From Shinisaurus crocodilurus (lineage: Eukaryota; Chordata; Lepidosauria; Squamata; Shinisauridae), in the NCBI GenBank assembly GCA_021292165.1, contig JAHFWL010000408.1:351700-415699 (forward strand): a stretch of 64,000 nt of DNA, read 5' to 3'. Below are positions 52,301 to 64,000 of this stretch, piece by piece; position 1 is the first letter of the stretch; each line of letters opens with the position of its first letter. The position numbers and the translations under genes are program-made. The notes under the pieces are model-generated. The model saw only the letters and a list, made by a program, of their open reading frames with translations. It made no database searches and had not been told where the DNA came from.

Positions 52301-55300
52301 GAATCCAGGAGGGGAGAGCAACTACTGGGCTGGCTCACACTGCCTGGGCAGCTCTTGTAGGGCTGGAGGGAGATCTAGGGTACCTGCTGAAGTGAGAGGC
52401 AAGCTGATACTGAAGCATCCTCAGAGGCCCTGCCAGCCGTGTGAAGGCCTCTGATGGCTGTGGTCCCTCACCAGAAAGAACGCTGCTCAGGGGAGAACCT
52501 TCCAGTCAGCATACAGTGCACCCTCAAAGGTCCAGCCTTGCCTCCCGCTTTAGTGAGGCCCAGAACAGGCACTGAACATGGTGTGCAGACCGCTTCCCAT
52601 TGGCCTCCTGCCATGTCAGGACCTGCCCATGCCTAATGCTTCAGGGCAGGAAATGTGAAGCAAAAGACCCTCTTTTTATCCAGTCCTAGGAACATCTCCA
52701 TTATCCCTCCTGGACTGGAGCCCCGTGAAGCACAAGGAAAGGTGCTTAGACTTGGACTTTGTTGAGCCTGCCGTGAAAGATGGGAGAGCCAAGGTCAAGT
52801 GAGTATTGAAAAACGCTACCTCACATTTAACTCTGAGCCCCGCCCCTTATTCAATGTGACAGGTGGTTTAGCCCTGCTCCTGACAGAAGTCCCACCCCAT
52901 CCCCCGGAAGTCCCATCTCCAGACGCCCTTTCCGGATGAAGGCATCAACCGGATGAGGGTCATTTGAGCCCTCTAGGGACTCGTCAAGCTGAGATGGACC
53001 CATATGAAGACAGTTTATACCCCTGCCATACATGTGGCGTGCTGGAAGTGACCACACAGGATTCATATGCAACACCATCCCTGGAAGTCCCAGATCCGGA
53101 GGTCCTGCCCCGGATGGAGGGGAAACGTGAGGGGGTCATGTGACACCCCCCCCCTCTATGAACTCAGCATGCCATTGTGGCCAAACAGGAAGAGGTTTTA
53201 GACAGCTGCTGTACACAGCAAAAGAAAGCACCCCACCACGGTCAACTCCAACCCTTCCTGGATTGGCCCAGAGCGGTCTTGTGAGACCTAAAATAAATTA
53301 CATGAAGGTGGTTTTCCCAATTTTTTAATGTGGGCTTTGTAGCACGGAACTTCCTTTGAGATGTAGAAGATACTTCGGCACTAATCAACACAGAAACATG
53401 TCTAGGGAGAAAGAAAAGAGCAGGTTCCTTTTTCTTTATAGAGAGTTTTAGGTTCATCATCTTTAGCAGCACTGCCTTTTCCCCTTCTTTTTCTGCAGAA
53501 AACTAGTTTTTATGTGGGGTCCTTTGTTCCCCCACCAAAAGCAGTTGTCTGAAACCTCTCTCTTTTGGTTCATGGTGGCATGATGAGTTTGTGGACGGGT
53601 CTCATGACCTGCCATCAGGTGATCCCTCCATCCGGGGCAGGACCTCCAGAGATGGGACTTCGAGCATGCTGTTGCAAAGGACCCCTGCGTAGTCACTTCC
53701 AATCCCACACATGTACGGCGGGGGTCGGGATGTACGGAGATTGTAAAATCCATTCCGTCTGCATTTTGTAGATGTTGAGGCAGCTTTTGTTGCATCATCC
53801 ACCCATTGACAGAATCGGATTTTGCGCAAATACATTCATTCACAAATTCCCCCAAAATGCCCACGCACCCACCAACATACAGTAACGTGTATTTGTATGA
53901 TTTAGCCTATAGGGGAAATGTGCATTTTTGGTGGGTGTTTCTTCTTTTATTTTCCGTATTTTCGTACGAAAAAATTTGTGCCAGATTACGGAAGGTAAAA
54001 AGACCAGTCCTCAACGGAATCCCCACCAGTCTGGGAGAGACGGTCTGGTGCAGAATCCGTGGGTCAGATTCTTGAAATTCGAACTAATTTGAGTCCATTT
54101 CGGTTTCCTCCGGCATCCCTAGCCTAAACCCTCAGCGCATGGGTCCACGGTTGCATGACGCCTGATCCCTCCATCTGGGGCAGGACCTCCAGAGATAGGA
54201 CTTCCGGGGATGGAGTCGGACATCCGACAGGGGTGGAGTTAACCATCTGTCACATTTGAATAAGCGGCAGGGCTCGTGAGGTAGCCTTTTTCACTACTCG
54301 GGTATGTTTTGTTCCCAGTGGGTGTGTGCAGGCTCAACCAGACACAGAGATGGTGCCCTTAAGAGGCAGATCAATGGGGCACAGAGGAGAAGGGGTTGGA
54401 GCTCCAGAATCCAGGAGGGGAGAGCAACTACTGGGCTGGCTCACACTGCCTGGGCATCTCTTGTAGGGCTGGACGGAGATCTAGGGTACCTGCTGAAGTG
54501 AGAGGCAAGCTGATACTGAAGCGTCCTCAGAGGCCCTGCCAGCCGTGTGAAGGCCTCAGATGGCTGTGGTCCCTCACCAGAAAGAACGCTGCTCAGGGGA
54601 GAACCTTCCAGTCAGCATCTCATACAGTGCACTCTCAATGGTCCAGCCTTGCCTCCCGCTTTGTCCATAGCGGACCTTGCGTTGATTAGTGAGGCCCAGA
54701 ACAGGCACTGAACATGGGGTGCAGACCGCTTCCCAGAGGCCTTCTGCCATGTCAGGAACTGCCCATGCCTAATGCTTCAGGGCGGGAATTGAGAAGCAAA
54801 AGACCCTCTTTTTATCCAGTCCTAGGAACATCTCCATCGTCCCTCCTGGAATGGAGCCCCTTGATGCTCAAGGAAAGGTGCTTAGACTTGGACTTTGGTG
54901 AGCCTGCTGTGGGAGATGGAGAGTCAAGGTCAAGTGAGTATTGAAAAATGCTACCTCACATTTAACTCTGAGCCCCGCCCCTTATTCAAATGTGACAGGT
55001 GGTTTAGCCCTGCTCCTGGCAGAAGCCCCACCCCATCCCCCGGAAGTCCCACCTCCAGACGCCCTTTCCGGATGAAGGCATCAACCGGATGGGGGTCATT
55101 TGAGCCCTCTAGGGACTCGTCAAGCTGAGATGGACCCATATGAAGACGGTTTATACCCCTGCCATACACGTGGGGTGCTGGAAGTGACCACACAGGATTC
55201 ATCTGCAACACCATTCCTGGAAGTCCCAGATCCGGAGGTCCTGCCTTGGATGCACTGCCTTTTCCCCTTCTTTTTCTGCAGAAAACTAGTTTTTATGTGG

Positions 55301-55428
55301 AGTCCTTTGTTCCCCCATAAAAGCAGTTGTCTGAAACCTCTCTATTGGTTCATGGTGGCATGATGAGTTTGTGGACGGGTCACATGACCCCATCAGGTGA
55401 TCCCTCCATCCAAGGCAGGACCTCCAGC

Positions 55429-55590
55429 GATTCATAAGTCACTGAGTTGGAAGGAGCCTACAAGGCCATCGAGTCCAACCCCCTGCTCAACGCAGGAAAC
55501 TAGAGGAGGGGTCTCCCATCCAAGTAATAACCAGGCCTGACCCTGCTTAGCTTTCCACACTCAGACAAGCTGAGCCAGCGTGAGCCACAG
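55429..55590 (-). mobile_element. 5S-CR1 SINE in array unit 4
   Basis: Same position and flanks (CCTCCAGCGATTCATA, then CACAGACTTCTGAGCATGG) as in unit 1, so it was copied by array expansion and not inserted anew. Confidence 0.85.
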
Positions 55591-57352
55591 ACTTCTGAGC
55601 ATGGTGTTGGAAATGACCCCTGTGTAATCACTTCCAGTCCCACACATGTACAGCGGGGGTCTAATTAGGGATGTACGGAGATTGTAAAATCCATTCCGTC
55701 TACATTTTGCCGAAGTTCAGGCAGCTTTTGTTGCATCGTCCTCGCACTGATGGAATTGGATTTTGCGCAAATACATTCGTACGCAAATTCACAAATTCCC
55801 CAAAAATGCCCACCCACCAACATACACTAACGTGTATTTGTATGATTTAGCCTATAGGGGAAATGTGCATTTTTGCTGGGTGTTTCTTCTTTTATTTTCC
55901 GTATTTTTGTACGACAAAATTTGTGCCAAATTACGGAAGGTAAAAAGACCAGTCCTCAACGGAATCGCAACCAGTCTGGAAGAGACAGTCTGGTGCAGAA
56001 TCCGTGGGTCAGATTCTTGAAATTCGATCTAATTTGAGTCCATTTCGGTTTCCTCTGGCATCCCTAGCCTAAACCCTCAGCGCATGGGTCCACGGTTGCA
56101 TGACGCCTGATCCCTCCATCTGGGGCAGGACCTCCAGAGATAGGACTTCCGGGGATGGAGTTGGACATCCGACAGGGGTGGAGTTAACCATCTGTCACAT
56201 TTGAATAAGCGGCAGGGCTCGTGAGGTAGCCTTTTTCACTATTCGGGTATGTTTTGTTCCCAGTGGGTGTGTGCAGGCTCAACCAGACACAGAGATGATG
56301 CCCTTAAGAGGCAGATCAATGGGGCACAGAGGAGAAGCTCCAGAATCCAGGAGGGGAGAGCAACTACTGGGCTGGCTCACACTGCCTGGGCATCTCTTGT
56401 AGGGCTGGAGGGAGATCTAGGGTACCTGCTGAAGTGAGAGGCAAGCTGATACTGAAGCATCCTCAGAGGCCCTGCCAGCCGTGTGAAGGCCTCTGGTGGC
56501 TGTGGTCCCTCACCAGAAAGAACACTGCTCAGGGGAGAACCTTCTAGTCAGCATCTCATACAGTGCACTCTCAAAGGTCCAGCCTTGCCTCCCGCTTTGT
56601 CCAAAGCGGACCTTACGTTGATTAGTGAGGCCCAGAACAGGCACTGAACATGGGGTGCAGACCGCTTCCCAGAGGCCTTCTGCCATGTCAGGAACTGCCC
56701 ATGCCTAATGCTTCAGGGCGGGAATTGAGAAGCAAAAGACCCTCTTTTTATCCAGTCCTAGGAACATCTCCATCGTCCCTCCTGGAATGGAGCCCCGTGA
56801 AGCACAAGGAAAGGTGCTTAGACTTGGACTTTGGTGAGCCTGCTGTGGGAGATGGAGAGTCAAGGTCAAGTGAGTATTGAAAAACGCTACCTCACATTTA
56901 ACTCTGAGCCCCGCCCCTTATTCAAATGTGACAGGTGGTTTAGCCCTGCTCCTGGCAGAAGTCCCACCCCATCCCCCGGAAGTCCCACCTCCAGACGCCC
57001 TTTCCGGATGAAGGCATCAACCGGATGGGGGTCATTTGAGCCCTCTAGGGACTCGTCAAGCTGTGATGGACCCATATGAAGACAGTTTATACCCCTGCCA
57101 TACACGTGGGGGACTGGGAGTGACCACACAGGATTCATCTGCAACACCATTCCTGGAAGTCCCAGATCCGGAGGTCCTGCCTCGGATGCACTGCCTTTCC
57201 CCCTTCTTTTTCTGCAGAAAACTAGTTTTTATGTGGAGTCCTTTGTTCCCCATCAAAAGCAGTTGTCTGAAACCTCTCTATTGGTTCATGGTGGCATGAT
57301 GAGTTTGTGGACGGGTCACATGACCCCATCAGGTGATCCCTCCCTCCAAGGC

Positions 57353-57514
57353 GATTCATAAGTCATTGAGTTGGAAGGAGCCTACAAGGCCATCGAGTCC
57401 AACCCCCTGCTAAGTGCAGGAAACTAGAGGAGGGGTCTCCCATCCAGGTAATAACCAGGCCTGACCCTGCTTGGCTTTCCACACTCAGACAAGCTGAGCC
57501 AGCGTGAGCCACAG
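57353..57514 (-). mobile_element. 5S-CR1 SINE in array unit 5
   Basis: Same position as in units 1 and 4, with a short deletion in front of it (GGCGATTCATA). Confidence 0.85.
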
Positions 57515-58523
57515 ACTTCTGAGCATGGTGTTGCAAAGGACCCCTGCATAGTCACTTCCAGTCCCACACATGTACAGCGGGGGTCTAATTAGGGATGTAC
57601 GGAGATTGTAAAATCCATTCCGTCTACATTTTGCAGATGTTCAGGCAGCTTTTGTTGCATCGTCCTTGCACTGATGGAATCGGATTTTGCGCAAATGCAT
57701 TCGTACGCAAATTCACAAATTCCCCAAAGATGCCCACCACCTCCCCCAACATACACTAACGTGTATTTGTATGATTTAGCCTATAGGGGAAATGTGCATT
57801 TTTGGTGGGTGTTTCTTCTTTTATTTTCCGTATTTTCGTACGACAAAATTTGTGCCAAATTACGGAAGGTAAAAAGACCAGTCCTCAACGGAATCCCCAC
57901 CAGTCTGGGAGAGACAGTCTGGTGCAGAATCCGTGGGTGAGATTCTTGAAATTTGAACTAATTTGAGTCCATTTCGGTTTCCTCCGTCGTCCCTAGCATA
58001 AACCCTCAGCGTATGGGTCCACGGTTGCATGACGAGTGATCCCTCCATCCGGGGCAGGGCCTCCGAAGGTAGGACATCTGGGATTGGAGTCGGACATCTG
58101 ACAGGGGTGGAGTTAACCATCATGTCATATTTGAATAAGCGGCAGGGCTCGTGAGGTAGCCTTTTTCACTACTCGGGTATGTTTTGTTCCCAGTGGGTGC
58201 GCTGGGATCACCCACCACTAAGGCTGATCCCTGCCCACTTGCAGGCTCAACCAGACACAGAGATGGTGCCCTTAAGAGGCAGATCAATGGGGTACAGAGG
58301 AGAAGAGGGGGCACCTCCAGAAACCACCATGGGAGAGCAACCAGTGGGATGTCCAGGCAGCCTAAGCCATCTCTTCTAGGGCAGGAGAAGTCACAAGTCC
58401 CCGGGGGTGGGGTGTCCCAGTCAAGGGTCTGAGAGGTCTTCTGAAATTGGCAAATCCTCAGAGGCTGATGCTCGAGGACAGGCAGTGTGGAAGCTAAGAC
58501 AGTAAAGGAGTATCAAGTGCTCT

Positions 58524-59140
58524 GCAAAGAAGGCAAATGCAATTTTAGGTTGCATTAATGGAAGCATAATTACAAAATTATGGGAAGTGATGGTTCCACC
58601 GTCCTCTGCTCTGGTCAGAGCACACCTTGAATACTGTGTCCTGGTTTGATCCCCACGCTTGAAGAAGGATTCGTCTAAATTGGAATGAGCTTGGAGAAGA
58701 GCAACAAAAATAATCGGGAGACTAAAAACTTAGTCCTATGAGGAAAGATGGATGGAACGGGGTATGTTTAGCCTCCAGAAGAGAAGACCGAGGGGGTCTG
58801 AGAGCGCTTTCCAAGTACCTAAAGGGTTGTCACAGAGAAGAGGCTGCAACGTGCCCTCTGTCGTCGAAGACACAAGATAGGGGCCTAAGTTCCAGGAAGG
58901 CAGATTTCGGCTGCTGAACCTCAGGAATAACGTCCTAACCCTCGCAGCAGTCAGAGAAGGGAACCAACTGCCTGTGGAGGTGGTGGGCTCTCTGTCGCTG
59001 GAGGTCTTCAGGCAGAGTCTGGACAGCCATCTTGAGAATGGATGCTTGGGATTGGATTCCTGCATGGAGCAGGGGGTTGTCCGTGATGACCTCAATGGCC
59101 CCTTCCGCCTCTATGATTCCCCTGTTCTATGAGCAACACA
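58524..59140 (+). mobile_element. Old CR1 LINE 3' end
   Basis: Diverged match to the CR1 C-terminal region from KKANAILGCIN to the 3' end (GCAGGGGGTTGTCCGTGATG, CTATGATTCC). Many indels. Confidence 0.8.
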
Positions 59141-59518
59141 TCAAAGGTGGCCCACAGAATTTTGCCTGGAATAGAATGGCCATGGATGGGTCAAGCCCTC
59201 TGTGAATGTCAGCAGGTGTGGGGGTTCTGTGTGTGGATTTCATGGGCACCGTAGCCCTGCCCCAGTTCCCAAGTCCCACTGGAGGGTGGCACACTGGCAT
59301 GCAGGCTCCCATCTTGCCCTGAGGAGAGGAGAACCGGAATCAACTTCTCCAAGACAAATAATTGCTTGTCTTTTTTGTTTGATTGCATAATTTGATTGAT
59401 TTTATTGTTTTAATAATTTCATGTAAACTGCTTGGTGAGTTCAGTCTGAAAAGCAGCATATGAATACTTTGAATAAATCAACATCCAAATCATTCTCTCG
59501 CTCCTTCATTTTTGCTGT
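59141..59518. other. No gene recognised
   Basis: Unassigned sequence, AT-rich at the right side. Confidence 0.4.
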
Positions 59519-60393
59519 TCTCCTTTCTCTGTAGCAAGGCTATGGAAGACTTTTAAGTGCAACAACTCTCTTTAGAATCAATATCCTGAAGGCTATTTAC
59601 ATTTCCTAAACGTCTCAATATATTCTGCAGCCTCCTCTTGGAAAGTCACGGCAGAGCCGCTTCATGCAAAGGACGATGTTCCTTAGGACATGCTTAAGTA
59701 GAGCTGGCCAAAGGTTCTGCCGAATGCTCCGGCTGGGATCATAGGACAAGTTATTTATTTCTTTAAGCCTGTTCATCCCACTCTTCAACCCAGAAGGGCT
59801 TCCAGGGTGGCTTTTGCTTCAATAAAAAGCAACCTGGCAGTCCCAGCCTGGAAAAGAGAGCACAAAGGGAAAGAGGGGTGGGGAGGGAGGAGGAAGAAAG
59901 GCAAAGGCAGGCCCCGGTTCTGAACGTGATCATGGCCGGCTGAGATGGAGGCAGTGCAGGGAGCCTGGTGGATCGGCTGCTGCCCGGTGACGGTTGGGGG
60001 AGAGACACGTATAAACCCAGTCTCCAAATGCCGCCGCATAGTCATGAAAGCCAAACCTGATTCTGTTAGCCATTTTACAAAACTTGGGGAATCTAGGAAG
60101 ATTCCTTGCCCTACAATCTCTATTCATTTCCCTCATTTGGCATTAGTCTTTTCAATGTTCTGGCAACGTCTCCCTTGTCTCCTTTCTTTGTAGCAAGACT
60201 ATGAGAGACTTTAAGGGCAAGAATTCTTCAGAATCCATATACTGAAGGCTGTTTACACTTTCTAAACATCTCAATATATTCTGCAGCCTCCTATTGGAAA
60301 GTAATGGCACAGCCGCTTCATGCAAAGGACGATGTTTCTTAGTACATGCTTAAATAGAATTGGCCAAAGGTTCTGCCGAAGGCTCCGGCTGGA
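59519..60393. repeat. Pair of 217-bp direct repeats
   Basis: 59519-59737 and 60177-60393 align over their length (shared TCAATATATTCTGCAGCCTC, CCGCTTCATGCAAAGGACGA, GGCCAAAGGTTCTGCCGAA). They are about 85 percent alike by eye and 658 bp apart. No coding potential was noted. Confidence 0.75.
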
Positions 60394-61364
60394 AGGGGGC
60401 AGGAAGGTAAAGAGCTTTGCGGGTACCACGTTGGGGGGCCCTGATGTACGGAGTGGGAGGTTTGGGGTCTGGTTCTGAAGTGTGAGGGACCATTTCTCTG
60501 ACCTCTTTGGCTTTCTGCGTGATGGAAAAAAGAAGACCCAGCCTGAAAACATGTTTGTGAGGATCCGATGGAACTTTCAGTGGACGGAGGATAAAACTCC
60601 CTTTTGCATCTACTCACACCCAGTGGCCCTGGGGCACAAGTCGGGACACTTACAGAACTCCCCACACACACATCACTTCCTCACAACTTCCAGTCACTCT
60701 CCTCGAGTGTCTCACACACAAAAGTAACTGTACCAAAGTGCTTCAAAGGGAGGGGGGGGAAGCCTCCACAAAGCAAACGCAAAAGGTGTAAAGTAGTCCT
60801 ACTAAGTTTACACACAGCTGAAAAATAATTTTCCAATTCTTAAGAGACCAGAACCTTTTTTTTTTTTTTTTTTAAGGAAAAAGCCTTGTACAAAGTGGGG
60901 CCGGGTAGATGAGGGGACGTTTTTAATTCCTAGGTACCAAGATCAAATCATTGCAAACCAAACACTGGACTCGATGGATGTTTGGTCTGATCCAGCACGG
61001 TTCTTCCTTTGTTCTTAGCTCAGTACATTTGTAAACTGGGCTGGCCCCAGAGCTTGGACGCAGGGCTCCAAGAGGCATTTTTTTGAAGGATCTATTAAAA
61101 ATGTTGGGGGTTCACACACAAAGTGGCTCTTCCCTAAAATGAGGATGCAATGCATTCCACAGGAGGGGGGTTTAGCTACATTACAATACAATTTGACCCA
61201 ACAGGTTTTACTCCAAAGTAAGTGTGTGCAGGATTGCAGCCTTAATCTGTTACTGCACACTCACAAAAGAAGAGTTCTTGTGGGGTTTCAGAATTCACAA
61301 AGGTAGAAACCATGATGTTTAAGGGTCTCATATTGAAGGCACCAGAAGTCTTTTTGTAGCAATA
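60394..61364. other. Unassigned, with a LINE tail
   Basis: A CR1/L3-type tail (GGACTCGATGGATGTTTGGT, GATCCAGCACGGTTC) lies at 60960-61020. A T-run lies at 60858-60874. Nothing else was recognised. Confidence 0.45.
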
Positions 61365-61845
61365 AGAAAAGGACGTAGACAAACTACGAGAGGGTTCAGA
61401 GGAGGGCTACAAGGATGATAAAGGGACTGGAAACAAGGCCCTATGAGAAGAGACTGAAGGAACTGGGCATGTTTAGCCTTCAGAAGAGGAGACTGAGGGG
61501 AGATATGATCGCACTCTTCCAGTACTTGAAGGGATGTCACACAGAGGAGGGCCAGGATCTCTTCTGATCATCCCAGTTTGGAAGACACGGAATAATGGGC
61601 TCCAGTTACAGGAACCTAGATTCCACCTAAACATCAGGAAAAATTTCCTGACTGTCAGAGCAATAAGACACTGGAACCAACTACCTAGGGAGGTGGTGGG
61701 CTCTCCCACTCTGGAGGCATTCAAGGTGCGGCTGGACGGCCATCTGTCAGGGATGCTTTGACCTGGATTCCTGCACTGAGCAGGGGGTTGGACTCGATGG
61801 CCTTGTAGGCCCCTTCCAACTCTACTTTTCTATGATTCTCTCTCT
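61365..61845 (+). mobile_element. CR1 LINE 3' end
   Basis: Close match to 39125-39590, from GAAAAGGACGTAGACAAAC to CTACTTTTCTATGATTCTC. It is severely 5'-truncated. Confidence 0.88.
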
Positions 61846-62340
61846 CTCACACACACACTTTCATATAAACGTGTAAGACCCCCATTTTCACAAATCAAGG
61901 CTAACACCTCTCTCCTCCTGCCTGTCCACCCACTCGCAGTACCTTCACCAGTTCAAGCTCAAATACATTACCAACTCATAAATAGTGTCTCTTTTTATTG
62001 ACTTTTTAAAAACAGCAACAGCATTATTTTTACAAAGTGTAGAAAACCCTATGAAGCCCCCCCCCCCCCGCCGCCGCTGCCCTAGCTAGCAGCTTGCAAA
62101 CAATAACGCAGATCTTCAAGCAAGAAATATGCCTGCCTCCTTGGCTCTCTTCTTGCAAGGATATATTTGGTTGCTTGTTTATACTGTGCCTAAGATGCGA
62201 GAGACCTCGGGGCCTTCCTCCCAGCTTCTAGCCATGGAACTTCTCCAGGTGGCCAGACAATGTCATTCTCTACATTTCCATACCCCTCGGTGGCAGCCGT
62301 TCCTCTGGCCTTTTGAGGACTGGCTTCCGTGATGCCAATG
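61846..62340. other. No gene recognised
   Basis: Unassigned sequence with a short CT/CA-rich start and a C-run near 62059. Confidence 0.4.
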
Positions 62341-62900
62341 GCCTCCTCTTCCCCGCCACCGAGGCAGGGGTGAGGGCGGGGGGGGGGGCGAAGGAGGCTG
62401 TGCCGCCCAGCACTGCACTTCTTGCTGAGGGAACACAGCGCCAGCCAGGCGGCTCGGGACTTCCCCTTGTTCTGTGCGGCCGAAGTGGCAGCCACGCACA
62501 GCAAGGGGAGGGGATTCCCCTTGGTCACCCTGGGAGGAGGCGGGGGGGAAATGACCCCCCTGCCCACCCCCCTGCCCCCTCCCCATTGCTCGGCCACAGC
62601 ACGGCTCCTCACGCTGGGTTTCCAAGCCCGGTGTTCGGTGACCCGTCCCACCCCCACACAGTCTGTCTTCCCCGCCCCATGCTCATTGCCGATGCTGGGA
62701 GAGCGGGGTTGCTCGTGAGCGCGGGGTGTGGAAAGTTTCGGCAGCTGTCGTCCCCGCTCCACTCCTCTCAGTGCTCCCGTGCAGTGTCCCCTGGGATACC
62801 AGCGGGAGGACTGGGGGGGGAGAGGCGGTGCCCCCGAACCCCCACTGTGCTCAATCATTAGCTGGGCACAGCCGGGGCCGCCGGGGGCATCCACAGAGCC
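62341..62900. promoter_or_regulatory. GC-rich stretch
   Basis: GC-rich with poly-G and poly-C runs and moderate CpG content. Open frames on both strands overlap and match no family. It could be a promoter region; weak evidence. Confidence 0.3.
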
Positions 62901-64000
62901 TCTGTGGGCTTAAAGTGTTGTGCGGACCTGGCCTCTGACTCCCAACGATGGTTTCTACTTGTAATCTAAGCCCTGGAGGGACTGCAGGAGGCTCTGCAGG
63001 CCAGATTGGTGAGCTCGAGGGTCGGTTCTGCATGCCCGATTCGGATGGCTACTTCCATAAGCCCCAGTCGGCAGCACAACACCCCGACACATGCATAATG
63101 GCGTGGGAGGTCCAGAAATGTGCCCTCCCGAGTGGCACCCCCACACGGTCCTGCAGATGTACCCCCACGATGGCTCTGGTGGCTCAGTGTGGAGAGGGGC
63201 ACCTAACTAACTCTCCCAAGGCTACGGGTTCAAGGCCCAAGGAGGGCCTTTTGCTTTCTAAGGGAGTTAGTAACATTCATGGGGGGGGGAGGGCTCTCCG
63301 TGACCTCACATCTTCCCGCCATGGCCAAGTTCAGAGGCAGTGGAGCAAAACTCCCCAGCCTCCAAGCCAGGGTCCCCATGGCAACCTATCGCTCGACGGG
63401 TGGGGAAATGTTCAGTCGCTTGAAAGGATAAATGGCACAGGCCCAATTCCAGGGTGGGTCCCTCTCCAGCACTGTCACTTAACCAACAGTCTGACTGGAA
63501 CAGTCAAACTATCCAGCCTTACAATGGGAAAACTGAACTCCACATCACTTCCACTGATCAGTCTCCCAGCCTCCTAGGTTACAGGTTTCCCTGGGACAGA
63601 TGGAGGGTATAATGGACACATTTGGAGGTAATGGAAACCTGGACTAACTTCACAGTGGGAAGGAGAAGTTTTCTGGATAGGAAAGGAAGAGGTCTCCTCA
63701 CAAAAAACTTGTCTTTAAGTCACTCTCTTCCTTGCAGTGAGGGCGGGTGTCAATAACAAGCCTCCCTTGCTATGGCACTGACCAAGCAGTGGTATTGTCC
63801 TCAGGCCGTACCACACCGACCCTTTCAAGACCAGTTTTGATGCCATGCGCCAGTTCAGTGGCACAGCAGCATGGCTCTGAATAGCAGTCCCTGGGAAATG
63901 ACGCAGGGAGAGGCCTTTGGCCCTCAAGCACGCCCTGCCTGTGAGCGCCCCATCGAGGCATCTGGCTGGCCATTGTAGGAAACAGGATGCCGGAGTCGCT
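62901..64000. other. Unassigned end of window
   Basis: A 209-codon plus frame (62948-63577) has no recognisable domain. The last 45 bases (GGAAACAGGATGCCGGAGTC) begin a CR1/L3-type LINE tail cut by the window edge. Confidence 0.4.

Larger units (their letters stand above)
46190..58450 (+). repeat. Tandem array of about 2-kb units (5 complete, 2 partial)
   Basis: The marker GTCACATTTGAATAAGCGG, or its final variant, starts units at 47951, 49942, 52105, 54249, 56194 and 58124, giving lengths of 1991, 2163, 2144, 1945 and 1930. Partial units lie at 46190-47950 and 58124-58450. Units at 47951, 54249 and 56194 carry a 5S-CR1 SINE and lack about 0.34 kb seen in the others. No unit has a recognisable protein frame. 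Several units keep the frame MYLYDLAYRGNVHFWWVFLL, but it lies within a MITE. Confidence 0.93.

Noticed and set aside
47523..57940. Repeated small frame MYLYDLAYRGNVHFWWVFLL as a gene family
   Set aside because: It lies within the noncoding TA-flanked MITE of the array units, varies in length and has no exon context.
63175..63260. tRNA-like stretch with TGGCTCAGTGTGG and GGGTTCAAGGCCC
   Set aside because: A and B box-like motifs are present, but no cloverleaf with proper anticodon and acceptor stems can be drawn. At most it is an old SINE scrap.
62948..63577. 209-codon frame near the window end
   Set aside because: No recognisable domain or splice structure; kept only as unassigned sequence.

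Overview
The window reads as nuclear DNA of a squamate reptile, most likely a lizard. The basis is a dense mix of CR1, L2 and CR1/L3-type LINE copies, tRNA-Ala-derived and MIR-like SINEs, a 5S-rRNA-headed SINE with a CR1 tail, hAT and Tigger-type MITEs, solo LTRs, and SCAN-KRAB zinc-finger genes, a domain combination found in amniotes. I cannot name the species.

The clear protein-coding content is one pair of paralogous SCAN-KRAB-C2H2 zinc-finger genes that face each other. Gene A (plus strand, 954-7289, 645 codons, 13 fingers) and gene B (minus strand, 28895-21424, 931 codons, 23 fingers) have exons of identical size up to the finger exon (414, 105 and 127 coding nt), identical splice phases and homologous introns and flanks. 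Together they form a large inverted duplication (about 529-8230 against about 29325-21271) around a 13-kb spacer. Each copy carries private insertions: an LTR and a LINE tail in A, a different LTR and a 5S-CR1 SINE in B. Downstream of the stop of gene A lies a nearly identical second copy of the last eight fingers, made by a 757-bp tandem duplication (nine 84-bp finger periods plus one base), which is out of frame.

The spacer (8.2-21.3 kb) holds a fold-back Penelope-like element with a hammerhead-like core and a 13-bp target duplication, LTRs with nested MITEs, a GC-rich island (11.2-11.7 kb), a 1.9-kb block that recurs at 35.2-37.4 kb, an L2 LINE and CR1 pieces including an ORF1 esterase fragment. 

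From 29.3 to 46.2 kb there are no recognisable host genes. This part holds CR1/L2 chimeras, an array of octamer/CCAAT-like modules, a 1.3-1.45-kb GC-rich block duplicated in tandem with a hAT transposase remnant between the copies, a long 5'-truncated CR1 LINE with nearly complete reverse transcriptase, a GC-rich island near 40.6 kb, and a 1.4-kb tandem duplication (42.9-45.7 kb).

From 46.2 to 58.4 kb lies a tandem array of five complete and two partial units of about 1.9-2.2 kb. Each unit contains a segment bounded by long inverted repeats with a TA-flanked MITE nested inside, and the units fall into two structural subtypes. The last 5.5 kb contain CR1 fragments, a 217-bp direct repeat pair, a GC-rich stretch and otherwise unassigned sequence.
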